Positions 1 to 8,441 of a stretch of DNA of 51,133 bases are shown here, piece by piece (the first letter of the stretch is position 1; each line of letters starts with the position of its first letter). The position numbers were made by a program, and so were the translations under genes. This stretch comes from Streptomyces sp. NBC_01571 (GTDB lineage: Bacteria; Actinomycetota; Actinomycetes; Streptomycetales; Streptomycetaceae). The notes beneath the pieces are model-generated. The model saw only the letters and a list, made by a program, of their open reading frames with translations, did no database searches and was not told the origin of the DNA. The DNA is taken from contig NZ_JAPEPZ010000007.1 of the NCBI RefSeq assembly GCF_026339875.1, positions 1 through 51,133 on the forward strand, given 5' to 3'.

Positions 1-1447
1 CCCCACCACCCCACAACCAGCCCCCACACAACCCCACCCCACCACCGGCCCACCACCCCCACCCGACACACCCACCACCACCCACCAACCACCCACCCAG
101 AACACACCCGACCAGCCACCCCCACACCACCCGCAACCGAAACCGCACCAGCCCCAGCGCCGACGCCGGGGCCAGCAGGCCGAGGAAACCCAACAAGACC
201 GCCCGAAGCACCGCAAAATTAAGTGGACGGATGAACTGATCCTGGCCGCCATCGACGCGTGGCGCGACAGCGAACGCCCCGACGAAGAAAACTGCACCAA
301 AATCCCCCCAAAGGGGGGCATGGTGCGCGTCCGTATCCCGAACACCGGCAGGTGCGAACGTGTCCCCATTGGTACGAAAATAAAACAACTGATAAGTGTG
401 GGTGTGGAATACGCATCTCCCTACCTGATCGAGGGACTGGAAGAGCGCAACATCCACATGGAGGAAGTGGACGGCTTCCACAGGATTGTCCGCCAGGCAG
501 GCCAAACACGTCGACACGAGTGGCCGATCGAACAGTTTGTGGCCGGTCTCCTGCACTGGCGAAGCGAAGACCGCAGCAATACACTCCCCAAACCGCGAAA
601 CACGGCGGTTCTTGCCGTTCCTGGCAGCGACACCCCTTCCACCGTCCCCATCGGCAAAATTCTGTACAATATGCTGCGCGGCCAAAGAAAGCTGGCGGAG
701 GCCGATATCGCCCTGCTGCGACAGCACGGCATTCACCTGTCGGAACCCGACAATGACGGCCGTCGCAGACTCCTGCAAAACCCTGCACCGACCGCCTCCG
801 GCAGCGGGACCGGGCCTGACCCGGAAGCCCAGCCACGCCACACACACCAGGACGGCACCGACCAGCCCCGGCGCCAGCGCCGGCGCCGGGACCAGCAGGC
901 CGAGGAAACCCAACAAGACGCAGGCCCGCCTCCGCAGCCCGACAAATCCGCCCGACGCCGCCGCGCGCCCACCCCCACCTCGCCCCCACCGGTCCGAAAG
1001 CGGCCCCGCCCCACCCCCGCAGGCACCCCTCGCCACTCCGTCCCGCAAGGCGCCCCCACCCCACAGCCCGCGCAGCAGCCAGCCGCCGAGACCAGCCGCC
1101 CCGGCACCACCACACCGGAACAAGAACAGCAACAGGACCCGGCACGCGACGCGGCGACCTGGCCCGGCGACCACGCCGACGAGCCAGCCGGACAGGACCC
1201 CGAAGGCCTCGGCGACAAGCCCGCCGCGCACCCTGCCACAGGCCCGACACACGAGAGCGAGGAGAGCACAACAAGGACGGCCGGCACACCGCCCGCCGAC
1301 GGCCCGCCCCCGCCCCCGCACACGGCCACCCGCGCAGCCCCTCCCGCAGGCACGCCCGCAGACACCGGCACCGCAGAGCATCAAGCCATGTCGGTGGAGG
1401 ACTACATCCTGGACCAGATGAGAGGCCGGCCCCGAACCGCCGAGTAA
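1..1447 (+). CDS. C-terminal part of a helicase-associated-domain protein (TtrA-like), 5' end outside window
   Basis: The reading frame is open from base 2 to TAA at 1445-1447, so about 480 C-terminal codons are visible and the start lies outside the window. The protein alternates Pro/His/Gln-rich low-complexity stretches with short helical units such as WTDELILAAIDAW, VPIGTKIKQLISVG and KILYNMLRGQRKL followed by LLRQHGI. These resemble the helicase-associated repeats (G-x-W-L-x-x-Q-R, then LxxLGI) at the ends of large helicases coded near Streptomyces telomeres. No helicase motor motif is in view, so the helicase assignment is inference. It ends with SVEDYILDQM. A nearby broken tpg gene supports a telomere-proximal setting. 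Confidence 0.6.
   Translation, partial: PTTPQPAPTQPHPTTGPPPPPDTPTTTHQPPTQNTPDQPPPHHPQPKPHQPQRRRRGQQAEETQQDRPKHRKIKWTDELILAAIDAWRDSERPDEENCTKIPPKGGMVRVRIPNTGRCERVPIGTKIKQLISVGVEYASPYLIEGLEERNIHMEEVDGFHRIVRQAGQTRRHEWPIEQFVAGLLHWRSEDRSNTLPKPRNTAVLAVPGSDTPSTVPIGKILYNMLRGQRKLAEADIALLRQHGIHLSEPDNDGRRRLLQNPAPTASGSGTGPDPEAQPRHTHQDGTDQPRRQRRRRDQQAEETQQDAGPPPQPDKSARRRRAPTPTSPPPVRKRPRPTPAGTPRHSVPQGAPTPQPAQQPAAETSRPGTTTPEQEQQQDPARDAATWPGDHADEPAGQDPEGLGDKPAAHPATGPTHESEESTTRTAGTPPADGPPPPPHTATRAAPPAGTPADTGTAEHQAMSVEDYILDQMRGRPRTAE
172..919. repeat. 28-bp direct repeat inside the helicase-associated gene (172-199 and 892-919)
   Basis: Bases 172-199 recur exactly at 892-919. Both copies code for QQAEETQQD after an arginine-rich stretch. 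The spacing is 720 bp, exactly 240 codons, so it looks like an in-frame internal duplication that marks module boundaries of the protein. Confidence 0.8.
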
Positions 1448-1482
1448 TTGTCAAAACGTGTGGATCAGTTGAGGCGGTTCAT

Positions 1483-1835
1483 ACACGGCAGCTGTAGACA
1501 GCTCTGTCGGTGTTCGTCACGGCTGGTCAGCGGTGTGACGGGGGTGGCAGCGGGCGCGAGGTCGGCCGCCTTGATCATGACGTGGACTGACACGACATCA
1601 GAACGAGACGGCCGCATCGGTCACGGTGGACCATGAAGGCCACGACCTCGCGTTGGAGGGTTTGCCGGCCTCGGTGGCCGGCTGTTTCGCCCGCTCCGAA
1701 ACCCGGGAGACGTTCGCGCGGATGGCTCGGGCCATGCTGATGGAGCTCGAGGACGTCAACTGCTGGAACCTGGCCGAAGCGATCTCGCCGACACCACACC
1801 ATGATCAGCCCCGCAGCTATCTACAGCTGCCGTGT
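1483..1835. mobile_element. MITE-like deletion derivative of an IS701-family element
   Basis: A 16-bp perfect inverted repeat (ACACGGCAGCTGTAGA at 1483-1498, its complement at 1820-1835) extends to 21 bp with one mismatch (1483-1503 and 1815-1835). It encloses only 353 bp. Inside is the N-terminal part of an IS701-type transposase that stops abruptly and runs straight into the right repeat. Ends kept and middle lost is the structure of a non-autonomous miniature element. No clear target duplication is seen. The IS701 label rests on the remembered N-terminal family signature. Confidence 0.6.
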
Positions 1836-1841
1836 CGATGA
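1626..1841 (+). pseudogene. IS701-family transposase, N-terminal fragment
   Basis: The fragment contains ASVAGCFARSETRETFARM and LMELEDVNCWNLAEAI, the conserved start of IS701-family transposases. The family normally continues with a segment like GHRTPHRLQHLLSR and a DDE catalytic core of several hundred residues. Here the match ends after EAI, and the remaining codons read through the right inverted repeat to a stop. The GTG at 1626 is the first usable start; the frame is closed by TGA codons at 1572 and 1578. The product would have no catalytic residues, so it is a remnant. Confidence 0.7.
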
Positions 1842-1861
1842 GCGTGACGTGCTCGACCTCC

Positions 1862-3544
1862 CCTCAGCCCGGATCCACCGGCTGATGCCTGTGGATAGTT
1901 CTTCCGGAAACGAAGAAGTGCCTTGCGACCTGCGATGATGGGGTTTCTCTAGGACCACATCAGGCACGATCAGCAAGGCACTTCCGAGATGCAATCTTCC
2001 CATGCCGCGGCGGCGGTCTCATCCGCGTTTGATGATCCGAACCTGATCGCGTACGGCGGGCTGGAGCCGGTGGTGCGGCTGGCCGAGCGGTGCGGTCTGC
2101 CGGCTCTGGCCGGGGAGCACATCCGTCTGCCGGCCTCGAAGGACGGCACCGGTGCCTTCCCCGCGGCGAAGCTGATGTCGCTGGTGGGCGGCATGGTCGC
2201 GGGCGCCGACAGCATCGAGGACATGGACCGGCTGCGGCACGGCGCGATGGGCCGCCTGTTCTGCGGAGTGCGGGCCCCCTCCACGCTGGGGTCGTTCCTG
2301 CGCTCCTTCACGCACGGGCATGTGAAGCAACTGCACGCCGTGGCCCGCCGGTTCCTGCCCGAACTGGCCCGTCACACCCCACTGCTGCCCGGCGCGGACC
2401 AGGCCGCCTACGTGGACATCGACGACACCATCCGCCGCACCTACGGCTACGCCAAACAAGGCACCGGGTACGGATACAGCAAGGTCAAGGGCCTGAACGC
2501 ACTGCTCGGTATCGTCTCCACACCCCTGTCCGCCCCCGTGATCGCCGCCACCAGGCTGCGCAAAGGGCCCTCGAACTCCGCACGCGGGGCGGCGGCGTTC
2601 GTGGCCGAGACCATCCGCACCGCCCGTGCCTGCGGCGCCAGTGGCCTGCTGGTGATGCGCGCGGACTCCGCGTTCTACGGCGCCGACGTCATCAATGCCT
2701 GCCGGACGCTGGGCGCCCGTTTCTCGGTCACGGTGCGGATGAACGCTTCCGTCAAGGCCGCCATCGCCCGCATCGACGAGGACGCCTGGACGCCGATCAA
2801 ATACCCCAAGGCGGTCTGGGACGAGGAGGGCCAGTGCTGGATCTCCGACGCCGAGATAGCCGAGGTCCCCTACACCGCCTTCACTTCCAAACCGAAGAAG
2901 CAGCAGGTCACCGCCCGTCTGATCGTACGCCGCGTCAAACGCCTGAACGCCGGTGGCGTCCCCGCCGGGCAGGGCACGCTCTTCGATACCTGGCGCTACC
3001 ACGCCGCGTTCACCGACTCCCCACTCTCCTTGGCCGATGCCGAGCGCGATCACCGACGGCACGCTGTCGTCGAGCAGGTGATCGCCGATGTCAAGAACAG
3101 CGCCTTCGCCCACGCGCCGTCCGGTCATTTCCAGGCCAATGCCGCCTGGCTCGCCCTGGCAGCCCTGGCACACAACCTCACCCGCGCCGCCGGCGCCCTG
3201 GCCTCCACGTTCCACGCCAAAGCGACCACCGCCACCATCCGTGACCACCTGATCAACGTGCCCGCCCGCCTGGCCCGCTCCGCCCGCCGCCTCACCCTGC
3301 ACCTGCCCGAACGCTGGCCCTGGAGGGAGGACTTCGCCCAGCTCTTCAGCATCGTGCACGCACCACCAGTCCTCTGACGCTCCCTGACCGACCTGCCCGA
3401 ATGGGCCCGAGACCCGTGGACAAAGTGGAAGAGCTGGGCAGACCAGCGGCCGCCCCATGCCCGAATCCGCAACTCAGCCCCGACACAGCCTGCACGACCC
3501 CGAAACGATCAACCCGGAATCAAGCCGGTGGATCCGGGCTCAGG
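1862..3544 (+). mobile_element. IS1380-family insertion sequence, complete
   Basis: The terminal inverted repeats are 22 bp with one mismatch: AGCCCGGATCCACCGGCT at 1866-1883 and its complement at 3523-3540, extended outward to CCT at 1862 and AGG at 3544. The element is 1683 bp with one transposase gene, normal for the family. The four bases outside each end (CTCC left, AACC right) do not match. Either no target duplication was kept or the flanks were rearranged after insertion. It lies 27 bp from the IS701-derived remnant. Confidence 0.85.
1989..3377 (+). CDS. IS1380-family transposase
   Basis: This 462-residue DDE transposase is full length for the family. Candidate catalytic residues are Asp in YVDIDDTIRRTYG, Asp in VMRADSAFYG and Glu in VVEQVIADVKN, the IS1380 arrangement with a long insertion before the glutamate. 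The N-terminal segment (about residues 20-110) carries the conserved SLVGGMVAGADSIEDMDRLR pattern. It lies between matched inverted repeats with no internal stop or frameshift, so the element may still be active. Confidence 0.9.
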   Translation: MQSSHAAAAVSSAFDDPNLIAYGGLEPVVRLAERCGLPALAGEHIRLPASKDGTGAFPAAKLMSLVGGMVAGADSIEDMDRLRHGAMGRLFCGVRAPSTLGSFLRSFTHGHVKQLHAVARRFLPELARHTPLLPGADQAAYVDIDDTIRRTYGYAKQGTGYGYSKVKGLNALLGIVSTPLSAPVIAATRLRKGPSNSARGAAAFVAETIRTARACGASGLLVMRADSAFYGADVINACRTLGARFSVTVRMNASVKAAIARIDEDAWTPIKYPKAVWDEEGQCWISDAEIAEVPYTAFTSKPKKQQVTARLIVRRVKRLNAGGVPAGQGTLFDTWRYHAAFTDSPLSLADAERDHRRHAVVEQVIADVKNSAFAHAPSGHFQANAAWLALAALAHNLTRAAGALASTFHAKATTATIRDHLINVPARLARSARRLTLHLPERWPWREDFAQLFSIVHAPPVL

Positions 3545-3548
3545 AACC

Positions 3549-3701
3549 CGGGAAGCCGCCCTCAACGAGTTGGCCTTCCACGCGTCGGCCCAGCTCCCTG
3601 CCGACGCGCCTTTGGGTGCACACGAGGCGGCGGTGCGAACGGCGGCAAACTGCAAGCAGGCACTCGCCCGTCTCCTGCCGCTCCTCGAGACACCCTCGTA
3701 G
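3549..3701 (+). pseudogene. C-terminal remnant of an unidentified gene cut by the IS1380 element
   Basis: From the IS1380 right end a frame stays open to TAG at 3699-3701. It codes for about 50 residues including AALNELAFHASAQL and AHEAAVRTAANCKQALARLL. Codon use is strongly Streptomyces-like and the composition suggests an alpha-helical C-terminus. No start or 5' part remains. I do not recognise the family; the call rests only on the codon pattern and the position against the element boundary. Confidence 0.4.
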
Positions 3702-3743
3702 GCCAGAGCAGTGAGCCGGTGGCCGGGACCGGTCGGATGGTTG

Positions 3744-4157
3744 CTACAGGTCGAAGTCGAGCTGTTCGACGTCGGTGAACTCCACCATCAGGCCCTGGGC
3801 GCGGCGGCCGCCGTCGCGGAAGTACGTCTCCCCGAGGCCTTCGGCGGTGATCGCGCGCAGCTCGTTCTCGCCTGCGCCGGCAGCCTGGGCGTCTGGGAGG
3901 CGGGCGGCCCAGGCGGGTGGCAGGGCGAGGGTGAGATGGCGCAGGCGGGCGTCGTCGGTGGTGCCGGGGGCGGCGGTGAACCCGAACCGGGCCCGGGTGT
4001 CGATGATGATGCCCGTGGTGGTGGCGGCCTGTCGGCGGGCCTGTTCGCGGACGCGGGGCTGCCAGCGGGCGCGGACGGCGTCCGCCAGGCGCCCGGCGAG
4101 CTCCGGGCGGGGCCGGCGGATCTGGTCTTTGACGTACCGTTCGACCCTGTTGCCCAT
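3744..4157 (-). pseudogene. tpg: Terminal protein Tpg of linear replicons, N-terminus removed by an IS1182-family element
   Basis: Tpg is the protein that caps the 5' ends of Streptomyces linear chromosomes and plasmids and primes end patching. The frame has the family's hallmark order: VERYVKDQIRRPRPELA (tail of the helix-turn-helix), RWQPRVREQARRQAATTTG, TRARFGFTAAPGTTDDAR, then YFRDGGRRAQGL and VEFTDVEQLDFDL at the C-terminus. Intact Tpg is about 185 residues; only about 132 host-derived residues remain. The IS1182 end starts at 4143, and its bases supply an in-frame ATG (4157) giving MGNR before the Tpg sequence. Most of the DNA-binding region is lost. The partner gene tap, normally just upstream, is not here. 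Confidence 0.8.
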
Positions 4158-4400
4158 TCGGGTTGTGGGCTGACAGCGGCTTGATTGTGCTGGCACGGTT
4201 GGTGCTGCGGCCGGTTCCTTCCTGATCCCCGGTCGCGGGGTGGGAGTGGTCGTGTCGTTGGAGCCGCGGTCGTGGCCGGAGCCGGATCCCGTGGTGACGC
4301 GGGCGGTCCGGGCGAAGAACTACGGACGCGCGGTGCCGTTGCCGGTGGCGGTGCGCGACCGGCTCGGGGAACTGTTCCCGGACGAGGAGTTCGCGGCTGC
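4143..4400 (+). mobile_element. Truncated IS1182-family element (first 258 bp only)
   Basis: These bases match 49236-49493, the beginning of the full element near the right end of the window, with about one difference (GGGGTGGGA here, GGGGTGAGA there). They include the left inverted repeat GACCCTGTTGCCCATTCGG and the first codons of the transposase from the GTG at 4240. Identity stops sharply after GCGGCTGC at 4400. What follows is unrelated coding sequence of the kinase gene, so a deletion or recombination removed the rest of this copy. Confidence 0.9.
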
Positions 4401-4447
4401 CATCCGAGGCTCTACGGCGGGCCTTCCTTGGCTGGCACGGGGTCGGC

Positions 4448-6952
4448 GTGTGGACCGGCCAGTCGGCGCAGGGCCGGGCGTACAGCTTCGGGCCAATGGC
4501 CCTTCGGGCACACACACGGTGCGTGGAGAGCGGGTGCGTCCCGACGGGTATGAGCGCGGCCGCGGTGGCTCGGCACCTGGTGGCGCAGCACCGGGTGCCG
4601 CTGGCCGGGCCACGGCCGGGGCTGGTTCCCTGGCAGGTCGGCGAGATGCGGGCGCGGCTGCTCCTGGGCGGCAAGGACGTATCGCTGCGGAGGCTGGCGC
4701 CGCTGCTGGCCGGGGTCCGGGTGGACGCTGGGCTGTCGGTGCTCTGGCAGCGGTGGGAGCAGGATTCCCACCAGGTCATCGCCGAGGTGTCCGCCCAGTA
4801 CCCGGGGCGGGCGGTGATCGTTCGGTCCTGCTCGGACGGAGAGGACGGGTGGGAGCAGTCGGGTGCGGGCGCTTACCTGAGCGTGCCCGTGCCCATGCCC
4901 GCGGCCCCCGGCGCGATCGCCGACGCGGTGCGGGAGGTGTTCGCCTCTTACTGTGCCCACGGGCCTGACGCCCGGGTCCTGGTCCAGGAGTGGCTGGATC
5001 CGGTGCAGGCGGCCGGGGTGGTCACCACCCGGACTTTGGCGGGCGCCCCGTACTACACGGCGACCCTCGATCTGGTCTCGGGCCGCACGGACACTGTGAC
5101 CGCGGGGACGGCCCAGGGGGCACAGACCTGGTACGTACGGCGCCCACAGGGCCGTGTGCGCGGGCCTCGGCCCGGTATGCCGTCTGCCGGGCGGCAGTTG
5201 CTGGACGCGGCTGTAGAGACCGAGCGGTGCGCGGGGACAAGCCGTCTCGATGTGGAGCTCGCGCTCGCCGACGGTGCGGTGCACCTGCTCCAGGCCCGTC
5301 CGCTGGCGGCAGCACGAGCTGTCGGGGACGAGCGTGTGCACGCGATGGTCGACGCCGCACAGCGTCAGCTCGCCGACTTGGCCGGCCGTCGGGCTCTCGC
5401 CCCGGGTGGGCCCGGGGTGGTGTTGTCGACGATGGCGGACTGGAACCCGGCCGAGATGCTCGGCCGCCGCCCATCCCCGCTGGCCGCATCGCTGTACGCC
5501 GCGCTGATCACCGACCGGACCTGGGCCGAACAGCGCGCCGCCTACGGCTACCGGGATCTGCGGGGCACCCGGCTGATGCACATGGTTGCGGGATCCCCGT
5601 ACGTCGACGCGCTCGCGAGTCTCGCCTCGTTCGTCCCGGCCGGGTTGGACGAGCCCCTTGCGGCCGCGGTGCTACGGGCGATGGGCGAGCGGCTGGTGAC
5701 GGATCCGGGGGCGCACGACAAGGTCGAATTCGAGATCGCGGCGACGTGCTGGACTCCGCGGGTCGCGGACCGGACGGCATACCTGGCCGGGGCTGGGATC
5801 GGCAGCAGCGCGCGGCGGCGGCTGCACGAGCAGCTGCTGGCCGTCACGCGCGGCGGGGTCCAGCGTCTCTTGGACGATGCCGCGTGGCTGGAGCAAGCGG
5901 CCGCACCCACGCGGGCTGACGCCGGCGCGGGGCGGCTCGCGGCGACGCTGAACGGAGCCCGGACGGCGGCGTTGAGGTTCGCGCACCTGGCCCGGGCGGG
6001 ATTCGTGGCCACCGACCTGCTGCGTGTCCTGGAGGCAGAGGGGCTGGCCGACCGTCGAGAGGAGTGGATGCACGGTCTGGGCACCCCGGCCGCGGCGCTG
6101 CGGCGCGACGCCTGCGAGGTCACGGTCGGGCGGCTGGACTGGGAGGCGTTCGTGGACCGCTACCGGTGGATCCGGCCGGGCACGTACGACCTGGCTGTGC
6201 CCGCATACGGCGACGACCCGGAGGGCTACCTGCGGCCCTTGCTCACCGTCCCTTGGGACGAGCCGAGCGCGGCCGCGGCGCCGTGGAGCGGCAGGAACTC
6301 CGGTGCAGTCACGCGCGCGGTGGCGCCGCTGGGGCTGGACGCGAACGGGCTGGAAGCGTTCTGCCGCGCCGGGATCACCGGCCGGGAGTACGGCAAGGCG
6401 CTGTACGCGCAGTGGGTCAGTGCGGTGCTGGAGGCCGCTCGCGCCCACGGCCGGACAAATGGGCTGCCCAGCGGGGACGTCCGGTTCCTGCGCATCGGTG
6501 ACCTTCTCGCGGGCGCCCCGGGCCGGTGGCCGGGCCTGGTCACCCGGCGCCGGGCGAACGCCGCGGTGTGCGCCCTCGTTGAACTGCCTGACCTGGTCAC
6601 CGCTCCGCAGGCGCTCGACTGCTTCGTGCGGGGGCCGGGCCGGGCCAATTTCGTCACCAGCGGGCAGGCCTCCGGGCCCGTGCACACCAACCCGGCCCCG
6701 TCGTATCCACCCCCGCCCGGGGTGGTGATCGTTCTGGAGGCGGCCGACCCGGGATACGACTGGGTCTTCGCCCACCGGCCCGGGGCTCTGGTCACCGCCT
6801 ACGGCGGCGCCAACTCCCATATGGCGATCCGGTGCGCCGAACTCGGCGTCCCGGCCGCGATCGGCGTCGGCACAGCCACCCACGCCCTGGTGGCCGCGGC
6901 CCGCTCGGTGGCCGTGGACGCGGCGGCCGGGCGTGTGGACGTGCTGTCGTGA
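4448..6952 (+). CDS. PEP-synthase-like ATP-grasp/swivelling-His kinase; candidate L-glutamine kinase (Cj1418-like)
   Basis: The 834 residues have the pyruvate-phosphate-dikinase layout. An N-terminal ATP-grasp half has RSCSDGEDG near residue 126, VLVQEWLDP near 177 and LLQARPL near 281. A helical middle follows, then a C-terminal phosphohistidine domain with GGANSHMAIRCAELGVPA, where His791 would carry the phosphate. Such enzymes phosphorylate pyruvate, rifampicin or, in Campylobacter Cj1418, the amide nitrogen of glutamine. Immediately downstream are an amidotransferase and a nucleotidyltransferase in the Cj1417-Cj1416 order, so the glutamine kinase role is inferred from context. The frame is open back to the IS junction at 4401 and the start (GTG 4448; ATG 4496 or 4550 also possible) is uncertain. 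The native 5' end may be missing. Confidence 0.8.
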   Translation: MWTGQSAQGRAYSFGPMALRAHTRCVESGCVPTGMSAAAVARHLVAQHRVPLAGPRPGLVPWQVGEMRARLLLGGKDVSLRRLAPLLAGVRVDAGLSVLWQRWEQDSHQVIAEVSAQYPGRAVIVRSCSDGEDGWEQSGAGAYLSVPVPMPAAPGAIADAVREVFASYCAHGPDARVLVQEWLDPVQAAGVVTTRTLAGAPYYTATLDLVSGRTDTVTAGTAQGAQTWYVRRPQGRVRGPRPGMPSAGRQLLDAAVETERCAGTSRLDVELALADGAVHLLQARPLAAARAVGDERVHAMVDAAQRQLADLAGRRALAPGGPGVVLSTMADWNPAEMLGRRPSPLAASLYAALITDRTWAEQRAAYGYRDLRGTRLMHMVAGSPYVDALASLASFVPAGLDEPLAAAVLRAMGERLVTDPGAHDKVEFEIAATCWTPRVADRTAYLAGAGIGSSARRRLHEQLLAVTRGGVQRLLDDAAWLEQAAAPTRADAGAGRLAATLNGARTAALRFAHLARAGFVATDLLRVLEAEGLADRREEWMHGLGTPAAALRRDACEVTVGRLDWEAFVDRYRWIRPGTYDLAVPAYGDDPEGYLRPLLTVPWDEPSAAAAPWSGRNSGAVTRAVAPLGLDANGLEAFCRAGITGREYGKALYAQWVSAVLEAARAHGRTNGLPSGDVRFLRIGDLLAGAPGRWPGLVTRRRANAAVCALVELPDLVTAPQALDCFVRGPGRANFVTSGQASGPVHTNPAPSYPPPPGVVIVLEAADPGYDWVFAHRPGALVTAYGGANSHMAIRCAELGVPAAIGVGTATHALVAAARSVAVDAAAGRVDVLS

Positions 6953-7608
6953 CCCGGCCGGGCGGCTGGATCGCCGTCACCCAGCGGCGGGTGCGGTTCG
7001 CCGAGCGCGGCGAGGAGGGCGACTACCTGGACGCGCGGTGGATGCCGCTGCTGGCCGGTCACCGGGTGGCGCTGGTGCCCAACGACGTCGGCGCGGCCCG
7101 CGCGCTGCTGGCCGGGCTGCCGTTGACCGCGATCGTCCTGTCCGGCGGCAACGACCTACCATCCGCCCCGGGCGCCACCGACCACGCGCCGACCCGCGAC
7201 GCGGTCGAGGACTGGCTGCTCCACCACGCCGAACAACACGGCACCACGGTCATCGGGATCTGTCGCGGAGCGCAAGCGATCGCGATGCGTGCCGGTGCCC
7301 GTCTGACCGACGACGCACCACGGCACGCCGGAACCCGGCACCAGGTCACCGCCGTTCGAGCCACTGCGTGGAGCTGGCCGGCAGCGTTCACCGTGACCTC
7401 CCACCACCGCCACGTCCTGCCCACCGGCTCCTGGCCCGCCGTGCTGCCGGTGATCGCCGTAGCCGACGGCGGCGACACCGTGGAGGCGTTCACCCACGCA
7501 TGTCTGCCCTGGTGGGGGCTGATGTGGCACCCCGAGCGTGAGCAGCCGCCGGGGCCCGCGACCCGCGCCCTGTCCCACCTGCTCACGCACGCTCCCCAAT
7601 CCGTCTGA
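6949..7608 (+). CDS. Class I glutamine amidotransferase; candidate gamma-glutamyl-CDP-amidate hydrolase (Cj1417-like)
   Basis: The 219-residue protein has the class I GATase triad: nucleophile Cys105 in GICRGAQAIAM and the His194/Glu196 pair in WHPEREQ. It resembles the PuuD-type hydrolases that cleave gamma-glutamyl amides. Its GTG start overlaps the stop of the kinase gene by four bases (GTGA), so the two are translationally coupled. With the adjacent kinase and nucleotidyltransferase, the likely substrate is a gamma-glutamyl amide carrying phosphate or CMP on nitrogen, hydrolysed to glutamate and a phosphoramidate. The fold is clear; the substrate is inference. Confidence 0.8.
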   Translation: MTRPGGWIAVTQRRVRFAERGEEGDYLDARWMPLLAGHRVALVPNDVGAARALLAGLPLTAIVLSGGNDLPSAPGATDHAPTRDAVEDWLLHHAEQHGTTVIGICRGAQAIAMRAGARLTDDAPRHAGTRHQVTAVRATAWSWPAAFTVTSHHRHVLPTGSWPAVLPVIAVADGGDTVEAFTHACLPWWGLMWHPEREQPPGPATRALSHLLTHAPQSV

Positions 7609-7628
7609 CCCGAGAGGGGCGTCTCGTC

Positions 7629-8441
7629 ATGCGCGCTGTCATCCTTGCTGCGGGCCGGGGCTCACGCCTGGGCTCCCTGAGCGACTCCCGTCCGAAACCG
7701 CTGCTGCCGCTCGCCGGGGTTCCGCTGCTGACCCGGCTCCTGCACAGCCTCAACGCGGCCGGGTGCGACCCGGTCACGCTCGTCACCGGCTACCGTCCGG
7801 CCGAACTGGCCGCCCACGCCAGCGGCGCCCGCACCGTGCACAACCCCCGCTGGGAGCACACCAGCATCGCCGCCAGCCTCCTGGCCGCCGCCGACGCGGG
7901 AGCCCTCGACCACGGCGCCGTCATCACCTACGGGGACATCGTCGTGGAACCCCGCGTGTTCGCCGCCCTGCTCGCGGCGCCCGCTGCGGACGTGTGCCTC
8001 CCGGTGAACACCGGGTGGCTGACGCTGTGGCAGGCCCGGATGAGCGATCCGCTCGACGACTGCGAGCGGATCCTGATCGACCCGCAGGGGCTGCTGGTGG
8101 ACATCGGCGGCACCCCGGCCGCACTGGACGAGGTCCATGCCCAGTTCATGGGCATCCTGCGTCTCAGCGCCGCCGGTGCCGCTGACCTCACCGGCTTCTA
8201 CCGCCGATCCCTGCACACGGACACGGCCGCGGCCCGGTGGGACACCACCGCCCTGCTTGCCGCCTGGCTCGCGGCCGGCGGCCGCGCGACGACCGTGCCC
8301 GTCGACGGCGGCTGGCTGGAGATCGACACCGCCCACGACCGGGACATCTACGAGCACCTGCACACCGCCGGACAACTCACCGGCCTGTGCGACCTGGCCA
8401 CCACCCTGCCCACCGACCAAGGAGACACCACCCATGCCTGA
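7629..8441 (+). CDS. NTP-transferase-fold nucleotidyltransferase; candidate CTP:phosphoglutamine cytidylyltransferase (Cj1416-like)
   Basis: The 270 residues begin with the nucleotide-binding signature AVILAAGRGSRLG (residues 3-15) and the lysine of RPKPLLPL (Lys23), as in sugar-phosphate, phosphocholine and phosphonate cytidylyltransferases. Length and motifs suit small CTP-using members better than the larger glucose-1-phosphate enzymes. It starts 20 bp after the amidotransferase. In the Campylobacter phosphoramidate route the matching enzyme (Cj1416) couples CTP to glutamine phosphate before the amidotransferase acts. Base preference cannot be read from sequence. Confidence 0.8.
   Translation: MRAVILAAGRGSRLGSLSDSRPKPLLPLAGVPLLTRLLHSLNAAGCDPVTLVTGYRPAELAAHASGARTVHNPRWEHTSIAASLLAAADAGALDHGAVITYGDIVVEPRVFAALLAAPAADVCLPVNTGWLTLWQARMSDPLDDCERILIDPQGLLVDIGGTPAALDEVHAQFMGILRLSAAGAADLTGFYRRSLHTDTAAARWDTTALLAAWLAAGGRATTVPVDGGWLEIDTAHDRDIYEHLHTAGQLTGLCDLATTLPTDQGDTTHA

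Noticed and set aside
219..1454. Long minus-strand frame opposite the helicase-associated gene
   Set aside because: It is the shadow of a GC-rich, low-complexity gene on the plus strand; its product is Arg/Cys/Trp-rich with no family features.
2019..3458. 479-residue minus-strand frame opposite the IS1380 transposase
   Set aside because: Gly-rich composition and exact antisense to a clear transposase; a shadow of high third-position GC.
1858..3548. Target-site duplication of the IS1380 element
   Set aside because: The four bases next to each end (CTCC and AACC) do not match.
3562..4779. 405-residue minus-strand frame spanning tpg, the IS fragment and the kinase start
   Set aside because: It crosses a mobile-element boundary and is Arg/Pro-rich; the Tpg frame explains this region.
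4448..6952. Ordinary PEP synthase or pyruvate phosphate dikinase of central metabolism
   Set aside because: The protein lacks the TIM-barrel PEP-binding C-terminal half of these enzymes and ends after the phosphohistidine domain; context fits the glutamine-kinase type better.
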